NCBI GenBank assembly: GCA_040219575.1
Contig: JAVJSD010000030.1
Span: 1-64,000 of the forward strand
Source of the DNA: JAVJSD01 sp040219575
GTDB lineage: Bacteria; Planctomycetota; Planctomycetia; Pirellulales; Pirellulaceae
Direction of reading: 5' to 3'
Length of the DNA stretch: 64,000 nucleotides
A model generated the notes under the pieces. The model searched no databases, was not told where the DNA came from, and saw nothing but the letters and a program-made list of their open reading frames with translations. Position 1 is the stretch's first letter. Each line of letters begins with the position of its first letter. Both the position numbers and the translations under genes were made by a program. Of this stretch, positions 24,969 to 33,645 are shown piece by piece.

Positions 24969-26078
24969 ATGAACGTCAAGCTATTCGTCCGTATTGCGTT
25001 GCTGGCGGCCCTTGTTTTTCACTCCGCGACGGGGTTTGCTGCTCCGGCCCGGGCGGCGGAGGACGAGGCAAGTTCGCAACCGCTGCGGTTTGTCGTCTCG
25101 GTCGGCGGCGAGAGTCGACTGGCCCGCTTCACGCTCGACGCCGAGTCGGGCGAGGTTTCCTCCCTGGAAGAATTCAAGCTTTCGGGCGCGCCGGGAGCGG
25201 AGGTCTTGTCGCGCGACGGACGCCGGTTGTACGTGGCGCTGCGTTCGACCAACAGCGTGGCCGCACTGCGGGTCGACGAAAAGAGCGGCGCGTTGACGCT
25301 GCTCGGCGAGACGCCGCTAGACGGCAATCCCACGTATTTGGCGATCGACCAGACCGGCAAGCATCTGCTGTCGGCGTACTATTCGGGAGGCCAGGCCGCC
25401 ATTCACCCGATCGGCGACGATGGCGTGGTCGTTGCCAAGCCGACCAGCGTAGTGGCGACGAAGAAGAATCCGCACTCGATTCTGATCGACGCGAAGAACA
25501 ACGTCGTGTACGTCCCCAACACCGGGGCCGACGTCATCAAGCAGTACACGTTCGACGCCGACGCCGGCACGCTCACGCCGCACGCCACGCCGGAGGTCGC
25601 CACGGAAGCGGGCGACGGTCCCCGGCACCTGTGGTTTCATCCCACCGCGCCGGTGATGTACTTCGTCAACGAAAAGAGCAGCAGCGTGACCGCCTACACG
25701 CGCGACAAGACCGGCGTTCTCAGCAAGTTGCAGAATCTTTCGACGCTGCCGGCGGACTTCGACGGCCGCAACACGTGCGCCGACGTGGAGTTGTCGCCCG
25801 ACGGCGCATTCCTGTACGCCTCGAACCGGGGACACGACAGCCTCGCCGGTTTCCGCGTCGACGCCGAGACGGGCAAGCTGACGCCGATCGGAAATTTCCC
25901 CACCGAAGCAACGCCGCGGTCGTTCAACATCTCGCCCGACGGCCGCTACCTGGTCGCCGCCGGCCAGGGCTCCGGCAAACTGGCCGTCTACCGGCGGGAT
26001 CAGGCGACCGGCAAATTGGAGCGGATCTCGACGCGGGAAGTCGGCAAGAGTCCGTCGTGGGTGCAGTTCCTGCCTTGA
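24969..26078 (+). CDS. Exported lactonase-family seven-bladed beta-propeller protein
   Basis: The 369-residue protein has a signal peptide (VRIALLAALVFHSATGFAAPARAA in two hydrophobic parts) and then the repeated blades of the YbhE/6-phosphogluconolactonase type: VSVGGESRLARFTLDAESG, PTYLAIDQTGKHLLSAYYSG, NPHSILIDAKNNVVYVPNTG, CADVELSPDGAFLYASNRGH and RSFNISPDGRYLVAAGQGSG. Cytoplasmic relatives hydrolyse 6-phosphogluconolactone; the exported form here more likely acts on another lactone or cyclic muconate, or only binds. The ATG at 24969 has GGAG about nine bases upstream. It is monocistronic. Confidence 0.88.
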   Translation: MNVKLFVRIALLAALVFHSATGFAAPARAAEDEASSQPLRFVVSVGGESRLARFTLDAESGEVSSLEEFKLSGAPGAEVLSRDGRRLYVALRSTNSVAALRVDEKSGALTLLGETPLDGNPTYLAIDQTGKHLLSAYYSGGQAAIHPIGDDGVVVAKPTSVVATKKNPHSILIDAKNNVVYVPNTGADVIKQYTFDADAGTLTPHATPEVATEAGDGPRHLWFHPTAPVMYFVNEKSSSVTAYTRDKTGVLSKLQNLSTLPADFDGRNTCADVELSPDGAFLYASNRGHDSLAGFRVDAETGKLTPIGNFPTEATPRSFNISPDGRYLVAAGQGSGKLAVYRRDQATGKLERISTREVGKSPSWVQFLP

Positions 26079-26080
26079 CG

Positions 26081-26119
26081 CAATAAAAACACGAGGCCGG
26101 CGATCACGCCGACCTCGTG
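26081..26119 (-). terminator. Rho-independent terminator of the cysteine-rich gene
   Basis: CACGAGGCCGGC pairs with GCCGACCTCGTG around a short loop at 26090-26119. On the minus strand the stem is followed by GTTTTTATTG (26081-26090). It lies between two convergent genes and best serves the minus-strand one. Confidence 0.75.
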
Positions 26120-26197
26120 ATGGTCGCACACGACGGACGTCGCCGCGAGCAAGAATCCGCTCGCGCGGCGACCGGCCGTGGGGCCTCGGTCCCGAGG

Positions 26198-27262
26198 CTA
26201 TTTGATAAAGCGAATCAACGTCGGCAAAGCCGAGACTTCCGACGTCGGTTCGCTGGAGGTTTCCAATTCGTCGGCCTTCCGTTGCTCGACGGAGAGCTGA
26301 CGAGGAGTCGGGCGCTGGCTGGCCGCCATGGCCGCAAACACATCGTGCGTCTTTTCACTGGCGACGGCCCCTTGCACCAATTCCTCTTCGTGGGCCGTCC
26401 GGGAAATCACCGCCCGCGGGGCGATGGGACGCATACGCACGTTGACCGGCGCCGAGCGTTGAGGCGACGCGACTCCGGTTCCCATCGCCGTCTGACCGCC
26501 TTCGGCCAGAGGCCGCAGACGACGAGCGCGATGCGAGTTCTCTTCGACCGGCGGAGTCGGGGGAGTCGATTCTTCGTCGTCCATGAACGGACTATGCAGC
26601 GAACCGGCGGACGCCTCGGCACAACCGGGCGTCGTGCAACCGCACGAGGTGCAGCTGCTGCACGAACTGCAGCGGCGGGCGCGATAGCGGGCCAGTGCGA
26701 GCTGCATGGCGTCCAGCAGCGAAGGCCGCTTCGGGCAATAGCTACCCCAGTGGTTGCTGCAGGGTTCGGCGCAGCAGGTCGGCGCGTCGCAGCAGCCGGA
26801 GGGGACTCCGCAGCCGCAGCCCGCCGTATAGCGACGGACGCGGATGGCCGCCAGGCACGACATCGCGCCGCAGGTGGGGGTGGTGCAGCCCACGCACGAC
26901 GGCTGGGAAGTTTTGCAGCGGCGTCGTGCGGCGGCCGCTTGCAGGCGGCACCGCAGGGCGCCCAGCAGTCCGTTGTCGCAAGGATTCTTACAGCAGGAGG
27001 AGGTTTCGCAACCACAAGCGGGGGCCGCGCAACGGGGCGCTTCGCAGGCTTTCTCGGTGCACGCGGGAGCCGCACACGAGGGGGCCTGGCAAGCGCAGCC
27101 ACGGTTCCGGCCGAACACGCGCTGCAGGAACGCCACCGGCTGCACGGCCGACGATTCGTCCACCGCGGCGGGGCCTCCCGCCCACTCGACGTCGGCGCCG
27201 ACCAACGTTGCCAGCGGCGTCATCAGCACCGCCATCAACGTGGGAACAAGAATTCGTTTCAT
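26198..27262 (-). CDS. Exported cysteine-rich protein of unknown function
   Basis: From the ATG for MKRILVPTLMAVLMTP the protein has 354 residues and a signal peptide (cleavage near LVGADVEW). Residues about 45-215 are extremely cysteine-rich, with more than 40 cysteines in short clusters such as GCACQAPSC, CETSSCCKNPC, GCCDAPTCCAEPC and CSSCSSCTSCGC. The C-terminal third has almost no cysteine and is polar and probably disordered. The cysteine spacing is irregular and matches no zinc finger or EGF pattern I know. It could be a disulfide-linked wall or matrix protein, or bind metal. The repeats of AAPAC and CGC suggest growth by duplication. Confidence 0.75.
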   Translation of the reverse strand: MKRILVPTLMAVLMTPLATLVGADVEWAGGPAAVDESSAVQPVAFLQRVFGRNRGCACQAPSCAAPACTEKACEAPRCAAPACGCETSSCCKNPCDNGLLGALRCRLQAAAARRRCKTSQPSCVGCTTPTCGAMSCLAAIRVRRYTAGCGCGVPSGCCDAPTCCAEPCSNHWGSYCPKRPSLLDAMQLALARYRARRCSSCSSCTSCGCTTPGCAEASAGSLHSPFMDDEESTPPTPPVEENSHRARRLRPLAEGGQTAMGTGVASPQRSAPVNVRMRPIAPRAVISRTAHEEELVQGAVASEKTHDVFAAMAASQRPTPRQLSVEQRKADELETSSEPTSEVSALPTLIRFIK

Positions 27263-27599
27263 CGAGATGTCTCCCATCCCTGGAGTACTAGAGTCATCGA
27301 ATGCGTGGCGCCTCGCGGGCAGCGCGCTTCGCCGCATCGGGAAATCCGTCATTTACCGGATAACTCATCGTTTCGGCATAGGCCGGTCGAGCAGATTTTT
27401 CGTGACCATGCCTACAACCCGAACAACCTTAAAAGCCAACGCAACCGGCAAACTCCCCCCAGCTTTCCAGCCCCTCGTGGCGTTCATGGGGGCAAAGCTA
27501 TACTTGCGAAACAACAGGGGGCGGGTTTTCAACCTGCCGACTTCCGCACCGGCAGGACAACTGCCTGCCCCCCAGCTCTCCTTCCATTTGCGCTGGCCG
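27263..27599. other. Divergent promoter region between the cysteine-rich and KAP-like genes
   Basis: The 337 bases contain no gene. The long open frame that crosses it on the plus strand from 26844 runs opposite to the cysteine-rich gene and is a chance extension. No clear promoter boxes could be picked by eye. Confidence 0.4.
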
Positions 27600-29102
27600 A
27601 TGAAGATTCAGCAACTGCTCGAGCACCACGGCATCGGCCGCAACCCGTTTGCGGAGGAGGACGCGCAGACCGATCCGGTGTTCAAGGATCACTGCATCGA
27701 TAGCACCTTTCATCCCACCTGGGACAAGGTGTACGGCGATCCCGCCGAGCCCGCCACGGCCGTGGTGTTCGGGGAGAAGGGCTCCGGCAAGACGGCCATG
27801 CGGCTGCAGATCGCGCGGCACCTCGACGAGTACAACCAGGAGCACGCCGGGCGACGAATCTTTGTCGTCCACTACGACGACTTCAATCCCTTCCTCGACC
27901 GCTTTCACGAACGGGTGGGCCGCCGACGCCGGGCCGACAAGGTGCTCAGCCGCTGGCACCTGTGGGATCACGTGGACTCGATCCTGCAGATCGCCGTGAT
28001 GGGACTTGTCGATCGCATTCTGGAAGTGAAGCAACCGAGCAAGGCCACCGTGGGCGAGGTCGGCGACAGCGATATCGACGCGTTGGACCGCCACCAGAGC
28101 CGCGACCTGCTGCTGTTGGCCGCGTGCTACGACCAGTCGACCGCCGAAACCTTCAAGGGCCGCTGGCATCGACTCCGCCGCCGGCTGAAGTTCCACACCT
28201 GGCGGGCCAAATGGGATCTGGGCGTCGGCGTCCTGACGACGGTCGCGGTGATCACGCTGGCCGTGGTCCTCTCGGCCAACGGCCAAAACTGGTGGCTGCC
28301 CTACTGGTGGGCGCTGCTGTTTCCGATCCTGGGCGGCTGGATTCCACGACTGTGGCGGATCTGGAAGTGCTTCTGGCTGGCGCGGGGCGTGGTGACCAGG
28401 ATGCGGACCGGCAACCACCAGAGCGTTCCGCTGTGCAAGGTGCTGCTGCAATTCACCTCGGCGGAGCTCGCCGGCCAACCGCTGCCCAACAAGGATCGCA
28501 CCGACGACCGCTACGAACTGCTGGCCAAATTCCAGGGCATCCTGAACACGCTCGGCTATCGCGGCATGGTGGTGCTGGTCGACCGCATCGACGAACCACA
28601 CCTGATCAACGGTTCGGCCGAGCTGATGAAGGCCCTCGCCTGGCCGATGCTCGACAACAAATTCCTCAAGCATCCCGGTCTGGGGCTGAAGCTGATGCTG
28701 CCGATCGAACTGACGCGCTTCATCGATCGGGAGGAGCGCGAGTTCTATCAGCGATCGCGGCTCGACAAGCAGAACATGATCCGCACCTTCGAGTGGACCG
28801 GCGAGGCGCTGTTCGACGTGGCCAACGCCCGCATTTCGGCCTGCGCCGTCTCCGGCGCCAGCCCCACGCTGCACGACCTGTTCGACGCCTCGCTGACCGA
28901 TCGCCGGCTGATCGAGGCCCTGCGATCGCTGCGGGTGCCGCGGCATCTGTTCAAGTTTCTGTATCGCTTGCTGGTGGCGCACGCCAATCGCTATACCGAC
29001 AGCACGCCGGTCTGGAAGATCTCCGGCGAGACATTCGAGTCGGAACTGGCGGTCTACCTGCGAGAGCAGGAAGCGTTCGATCGCGGCCTGGGAGCGGGTT
29101 GA
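27600..29102 (+). CDS. KAP-like membrane-inserted P-loop NTPase
   Basis: The 500-residue protein starts at the ATG for MKIQQLLEHHGIGRNPF. It has Walker A GEKGSGKT at 58-65, then a charged region, two membrane segments at about 207-226 and 231-252 (TVAVITLAVVLSANG and WWALLFPILGGWI), and a Walker B-like MVVLVDRIDE at 323-332. Membrane helices inserted between the Walker A and B motifs are the hallmark of the KAP family of NTPases, often linked to phage defence or membrane signalling, but overall similarity to named KAP proteins is not certain. The C-terminus carries a winged-helix-like helical part (TDRRLIEALRSLRVPRHLFK). The gene has no close neighbour on its strand. Confidence 0.65.
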   Translation: MKIQQLLEHHGIGRNPFAEEDAQTDPVFKDHCIDSTFHPTWDKVYGDPAEPATAVVFGEKGSGKTAMRLQIARHLDEYNQEHAGRRIFVVHYDDFNPFLDRFHERVGRRRRADKVLSRWHLWDHVDSILQIAVMGLVDRILEVKQPSKATVGEVGDSDIDALDRHQSRDLLLLAACYDQSTAETFKGRWHRLRRRLKFHTWRAKWDLGVGVLTTVAVITLAVVLSANGQNWWLPYWWALLFPILGGWIPRLWRIWKCFWLARGVVTRMRTGNHQSVPLCKVLLQFTSAELAGQPLPNKDRTDDRYELLAKFQGILNTLGYRGMVVLVDRIDEPHLINGSAELMKALAWPMLDNKFLKHPGLGLKLMLPIELTRFIDREEREFYQRSRLDKQNMIRTFEWTGEALFDVANARISACAVSGASPTLHDLFDASLTDRRLIEALRSLRVPRHLFKFLYRLLVAHANRYTDSTPVWKISGETFESELAVYLREQEAFDRGLGAG

Positions 29103-29402
29103 CCTGCTCAACAATCGCGCACCGCGCCCCGCGTCGGCGACTCGCTCTTGTGGAGGGAAGGCAAACGCCGCCTTTCCATTAAACCGTTTGACGGTAACAA
29201 GCTGCGCTGTTGTCGACTTTTCGCTGTGCGTTCCGGCACGTCAATTGCTTCCCTCCGGTCGACAAACCTCTCTCCGCGACTCTCTCCGCGGCAACGTCGG
29301 CGCTGCTAGCGTTCGACATAAAAAGACGGTGTGAACAGTTTTCGTTCGTTCTTCACGCGCGGCCCGTGTGGGCCCGCACCTAAACGTCAAGGAGCTGCCG
29401 TC
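29103..29402. other. Intergenic spacer upstream of the HAD gene
   Basis: No gene is visible. The AT-richer stretch around 29180-29230 may hold the promoter for the HAD phosphatase gene, whose ribosome-binding site AAGGAG lies about 11 bases before the start. Confidence 0.35.
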
Positions 29403-30284
29403 ATGGCGCGTCACGGATTTCTGATCGACATGGATGGAGTCATCTACCGGGGAGGCGAGTTGATCCCCGGCGCGGATCGTTTCATCCAGATGCTCAAGGC
29501 GCGGGACGTCCCCTTCGCCTTTCTCACCAATAACAGCCGCCGAACGCGGCGCGACGTCGTCACCCGTTTGGCGCGAATGGGGATCGACGTCGACGAAAGC
29601 CACATCTTCACCTGCGCGATGGCCACCGCCCGCTTCCTGGCCCATCAAAAGCCCAACGGTACGGCGCTGGTCATCGGCGAGGGGGGGCTGCTGCAGGCGT
29701 TGCATCGCAACGGCTATTCGATCGTCGACGACGATCCCGACTACGTCGTCGTCGGCGAGGGGCGGATGTTCAACATGGAGGTGGTGGAAGCCGCCGTCAA
29801 GCTGATCCTTCGCGGGGCGAAACTGATCGCCACCAACCTCGATCCCAACTGCCCCACGGCCGGCGGCGAACTGCGCCCCGGTTGCGGCGCTATCGTCGCC
29901 ATGCTGGAGGCCGCCACCGGCATTCGGGCCTTCAGCGTCGGCAAGCCGAGTCCCGTCATGATGCGGGCCGCCCGCAAGGAACTAGGCCTGTCGACCGCCG
30001 AGACCACCATCATCGGCGACACCATGGAGACCGACGTCGTGGGCGGCGTCTCGATGGGTTACCGCACGGCGCTGGTGTTGAGCGGCTCGACGCGCCGCGA
30101 AGACCTGGTCCGCTACGCCTACCGGCCGGACATCGTCGCCAACTCGATCGCCGATTTGTGCGACGATCATTTCCTGTTCGGCGAAGACCTGCCGCGCCCC
30201 GCGACCAACGGCCGTCTCAACGGAACGGCGCTGAGCGTCGCCGCGCCCAGTCATGAGCCGCTGCTCGCCCAACAGCGTTCCTGA
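29403..30284 (+). CDS. HAD-IIA family hydrolase (NagD/phosphoglycolate-phosphatase-like)
   Basis: The 293-residue protein has motif I FLIDMDGVIYRG with the nucleophile aspartate, motif II FLTNNSRR with the threonine/serine, and the C-terminal motif III/IV region VGKPSPVMMRAA with the lysine, followed by IIGDTMETDVVGGVSMGYRT. The cap domain of the type IIA lies between them. Such enzymes dephosphorylate nucleotides or small sugar phosphates. The ATG at 29403 is used; the frame before it is not conserved-looking. The last 25 residues are an unrelated polar tail. Confidence 0.92.
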   Translation: MARHGFLIDMDGVIYRGGELIPGADRFIQMLKARDVPFAFLTNNSRRTRRDVVTRLARMGIDVDESHIFTCAMATARFLAHQKPNGTALVIGEGGLLQALHRNGYSIVDDDPDYVVVGEGRMFNMEVVEAAVKLILRGAKLIATNLDPNCPTAGGELRPGCGAIVAMLEAATGIRAFSVGKPSPVMMRAARKELGLSTAETTIIGDTMETDVVGGVSMGYRTALVLSGSTRREDLVRYAYRPDIVANSIADLCDDHFLFGEDLPRPATNGRLNGTALSVAAPSHEPLLAQQRS

Positions 30285-30457
30285 CGAGCGCCGACACTGC
30301 GCGGTCGTTCCCGCCGCCACGCCTCGCGCACCGGTCATGCCGCTGTTGACCGCGCGAGGCGTGGCTTTTTCCTGCGCGGCCGATGCGTTTACAATGCGGG
30401 CGGCCTCCCCGCGCCGATTCGACGATCGGCCCTTCCGCTGGTTTTCAGGAGCACAAC

Positions 30458-31183
30458 ATGGGACTCGACACGGTGGAACTGGTCATCGAAGTCGAGGAGC
30501 GATTCGGGATTCGCATCCGCGACGAGGACGCGGAGAAGATTCAAACCGCGGGGCAGCTTCGCGACTACGTGCTGATGTGCATCTCCTCGGGCGCCTCGAC
30601 CTATCCCAATCGCCCGATTGACACCGTCTGCCTGACCGCCGCCGCGTTTTATCGGATTCGCCGCGGACTGATGTCGGTCGCGGGCGTTCCTCGCGAGGCG
30701 ATCCGGCCGGGTGCGAACACGGCCTCGCTGCTGCCGCAGGAAGGCCGCAGAGCGGCGTGGACGGCGCTGTCCGAGACGCTGCAACTTACGCTGCCTCGCC
30801 TGACGCGCCCGGCCTGGCTGACGTGTTGGCTGACGTTGGCGGTTCTCACGTCGGCCGCGGGAACAGTCGTCGCCGCGATGCAATGGGTTCCTGCGCCGGA
30901 CGCGGTGGTGCTCGGCGTGCTGCAATTGATGTTGCTCGGACTGTTGGCGGGTTACGCGTCGCGACCGTTTGCGCGCATTCCCTATCGCGATGCGCAGACC
31001 ATCGGCGGACTGGTGTGGAACGTGGCGGCCCTCAATGCAACCACCTTGCTGCAGGCCTACGACCGGCCCGTCGAGCAGGAAGTGTGGGAGATCTTGAAAC
31101 TGCTCATCATCGAGCACCTGGGCGTTCCCGCCGAAGACGTCACGCCCGACGCCAGTTGGGTCAACGATTTCCGCTGCGATTAA
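30458..31183 (+). CDS. Membrane protein with a circularly permuted, serine-less acyl carrier protein domain
   Basis: The 241-residue protein starts MGLDTVELVIEVEERFGI and continues RDEDAEKIQTAGQLRDYV, which aligns with helices II-IV of acyl carrier protein just after its DSL motif. Its last residues, VWEILKLLIIEHLGVPAEDV then TPDASWVNDFRCD, match helix I and the loop that ends right before that motif. So the two halves are swapped, joined by about 165 residues containing two membrane segments (TCWLTLAVLTSAAGTVVAA and VLGVLQLMLLGLLAGYAS). The phosphopantetheine serine position is a glycine after the start methionine, so no arm can attach. AGGAG precedes the ATG. It stands alone between the HAD and the 167-residue gene. 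Confidence 0.75.
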   Translation: MGLDTVELVIEVEERFGIRIRDEDAEKIQTAGQLRDYVLMCISSGASTYPNRPIDTVCLTAAAFYRIRRGLMSVAGVPREAIRPGANTASLLPQEGRRAAWTALSETLQLTLPRLTRPAWLTCWLTLAVLTSAAGTVVAAMQWVPAPDAVVLGVLQLMLLGLLAGYASRPFARIPYRDAQTIGGLVWNVAALNATTLLQAYDRPVEQEVWEILKLLIIEHLGVPAEDVTPDASWVNDFRCD

Positions 31184-31369
31184 CTCAACACAACCACGTG
31201 ACGCGTCCGCACCGCCTCAGGCGGCGTTCTTGCAACACGTTTACCTTTTCACTTTTCACTTTTACCTTCGGCCGCAGCGCTCGGGTGGAGCGATCCGGCC
31301 GAATGCCCTAAGCTGCAGGGAGATGTCGTCGGCAGGCGGCGACGTGTCTCATCCCAGGAGGGCGATGAC

Positions 31370-31873
31370 GTGTCGAATTCCAGCCAGTCGTACCTGGAAC
31401 TGATGCGGATCGCGGGCTTTGGCCTGGCCCACGCCGTGTGGTGCGTCAGCGACGACGAGGTTCTGATTCCGTTTCTGATTCAAGAGATCGACGGCGAGCG
31501 GCAACTGGTGCGGTTCACCTCCGAGCGGCTGGAGGACGGCGTCGCCGAAGGGCGAAAACGCATTGAGGAGAATCCGGCCCAGGCGGAATTGGCCGTGCTG
31601 CTGTACGACGGTTACGCCACAATCGACGGCGAGCGCCGCGACGCGCTGGTGCTCGAAGCGTTCGACCACCGCGGCGGCGCCCAGCCGTTCAAGATCTACC
31701 AGCCCTATCGTCCCGGCCAATTGGGCGACGGTTTCGCCGTGCTGCGGACCAAGTTCGACTTTCTCGAGTCTCCGCCGTGCGAAGCGAAGGAAGTCAGCGA
31801 CGCCTTCTTCGGCGGCCTGTACGATCACCAGCAGGGAAGCCAGGTCTGGGACGACTGTTTCGTCAACGAGTGA
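31370..31873 (+). CDS. Conserved-looking hypothetical protein, 167 residues
   Basis: The GTG at 31370 follows AGGAGG at eight bases, a strong translation start. The protein is soluble, acidic and mixed alpha/beta, with phrases such as AHAVWCVSDDEVLIPFLIQE and LLYDGYATIDGERRDALVLE; it ends in SQVWDDCFVNE. No known motif, signal or membrane segment is recognised. No function is proposed. Confidence 0.7.
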   Translation: MSNSSQSYLELMRIAGFGLAHAVWCVSDDEVLIPFLIQEIDGERQLVRFTSERLEDGVAEGRKRIEENPAQAELAVLLYDGYATIDGERRDALVLEAFDHRGGAQPFKIYQPYRPGQLGDGFAVLRTKFDFLESPPCEAKEVSDAFFGGLYDHQQGSQVWDDCFVNE

Positions 31874-32289
31874 AGGAGCCGCTGGGTTGATCCCAGCGCC
31901 TCGCGGCGTCCGGATGTCGGGGGAGGTATTTCCGTAGCATGGCCGCCCTCGGCCGTGAAGGAGCGTTGCACCAAGCGGCTCTCTCTTGCCGAAGGCCCGC
32001 GTGCGCGAAGGCGACGTTTCCCTGCCTGCGGATCGAAGCAATCGCCGACGCTCCCATGGGTGGACCGCCAATTCACGGCCGAGGGCGGCCATGCTACTTG
32101 CTTCGCTGTCGCCAGCCTTACCGGAGCCAAGCCCCACGGCGCTGGCGGCGGATGCACCGAGTGTTGCTGCGCGGGTGCGCCGCAATACGGTTCTAACCCC
32201 TGGCCCCGGATCGGATTCGGTTGAACCTGGCAATGTGCTGTTGAATAATCCGGGCGAGTCTTTCCGTTGCTGGCAGCATCGGCTACGGG
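31874..32289. repeat. Non-coding spacer with a 164-bp inverted-repeat element, family C
   Basis: The 26-base arm GTAGCATGGCCGCCCTCGGC plus CGTGAA at 31934-31959 is repeated perfectly in inverse at 32072-32097, with 112 bases between. Single arms of the same sequence occur at about 1803-1826 and 47973-47997. The element lies between two convergent genes. No gene is supported in the rest of the spacer. Confidence 0.75.
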
Positions 32290-33369
32290 TCAGTAGACGA
32301 CTTCCACCTGGGCCGGTTGACGTCGGCCGCTGGCGAGTTCTTCCACGGTTTGCTTCAAAATCTCGGCGGCTCGCTGCGCGTCTTCCATCGTGATGTGTAA
32401 ATGCGTCACGGCGCGCACCAGATCGGCCCCGACCGCCAACACCCACAACCCCTGTTGCTTGAGCGTCGCCGCCAGCGCCCCGCCGGAAGCGACTTCCGGC
32501 GGAACGCGGAAGATGACGATGTTGGTATCGACCTGCGCGGCAGCGAGCTCCAGGTGTTCGCTCTCGCGGACCGCCTCGGCGATGATCTGGGCCGTGGCGT
32601 GGTCTTCGGAGAGTCGCTCGCGGTTGTGTTCCAAGGCGTACAGCGCTCCCGCGGCGATCACGCCCGCCTGCCGCATGCCGCCTCCGAATAGTTTACGATG
32701 CCGCCGCGCCTCGGCGATCAACTCCTTTGGCCCGGCCAACGCCGAACCAACCGGAGCGCCGAGCCCCTTGCTGAAGCAAACGCTGACGGTGTCGAAGTTC
32801 GAGGCCCAGCGATCGGCCGCGACGCCCGAAGCCGCCACGGCGTTGAACAACCGCGCCCCGTCGAGATGCCGTCGCAGTCCGTGATGCTTCGCCCAGGCGC
32901 AGATCTCCTCAACCACGTCGTACGGCTGAACGCGGCCGGCGCCGCGGTTGTGCGTGTTTTCCAGGCACACCATCCGCGTGCGGACGAGGTGTTCGTTGTC
33001 GGCCCGGATCAGACCGTGCAACTGCTTCGGCTGCAGCACCCCGCCGACTCCCTCGACCGGCCGCACCGCCACGCCGCTGAGCTGCGCGTAGCCGCCCTGT
33101 TCGTAGTTGTAGATATGGCAGCCCGACTCGCAGAGGAACTCGTCGCCCGGCTTGCAGTGAATCCGCACCGCGACCTGGTTGGTCATCGTGCCCGACGGCA
33201 TGTAGATGGCCGCCTCCATGCCCAGGATTTCGGCGGTGGTGCGTTGCAGCCGATCAACCGTGGGATCGACGTCGATCACATCGTCCCCCACTTCGGCCCG
33301 GGCCATCGCCTCGCGCATCGCCGGCGTCGGCTGGGTGACGGTGTCGCTGCGTAGGTCGATGGGGGGCAT
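32290..33369 (-). CDS. ltaE: Low-specificity L-threonine aldolase
   Basis: The 359-residue PLP enzyme cleaves threonine or allo-threonine to glycine and acetaldehyde. Typical sequences are IDLRSDTVTQPTPAMREAMA at the start, GDDVIDVDPTVDRLQ, MPSGTMTNQVAVRIHCKPGD, CLENTHNRGAGRV, HLDGARLFNA and the PLP lysine in VSVCFSKGLGAPVGSAL. Length is normal. The gene is monocistronic and converges with the 167-residue gene over a repeat-filled spacer. Confidence 0.93.
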   Translation of the reverse strand: MPPIDLRSDTVTQPTPAMREAMARAEVGDDVIDVDPTVDRLQRTTAEILGMEAAIYMPSGTMTNQVAVRIHCKPGDEFLCESGCHIYNYEQGGYAQLSGVAVRPVEGVGGVLQPKQLHGLIRADNEHLVRTRMVCLENTHNRGAGRVQPYDVVEEICAWAKHHGLRRHLDGARLFNAVAASGVAADRWASNFDTVSVCFSKGLGAPVGSALAGPKELIAEARRHRKLFGGGMRQAGVIAAGALYALEHNRERLSEDHATAQIIAEAVRESEHLELAAAQVDTNIVIFRVPPEVASGGALAATLKQQGLWVLAVGADLVRAVTHLHITMEDAQRAAEILKQTVEELASGRRQPAQVEVVY

Positions 33370-33645
33370 GCTGCAAATCCTGTGGGAAGTTTTTCGCGGT
33401 CGAAGCGGCGATTATACGCCGCGATCGGCGACGCGGGGACTCGGGCGCCGCCTGCTCCATCTGGCCCGCGCAAGGAGGCGATGCATGCCGAAATGTCGGC
33501 CCGCCGCGGACGCCCGCCTCAACGTTGCCGTCCTCGTCGGGCCAGCCTATAATGTCCTAAGTCTCGTAACATCGGTGCCTTGCGCATCGACCGGCGGCTC
33601 TGGGAGACCGCCTGGCGAAGGTCCACGTTCTCGGAGGGATTGTCG

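Noticed and set aside
26844..27599. Long N-terminal extension of the KAP-like protein
   Set aside because: It runs opposite to the cysteine-rich gene and through the divergent promoter region; protein-like sequence begins at MKIQQ.
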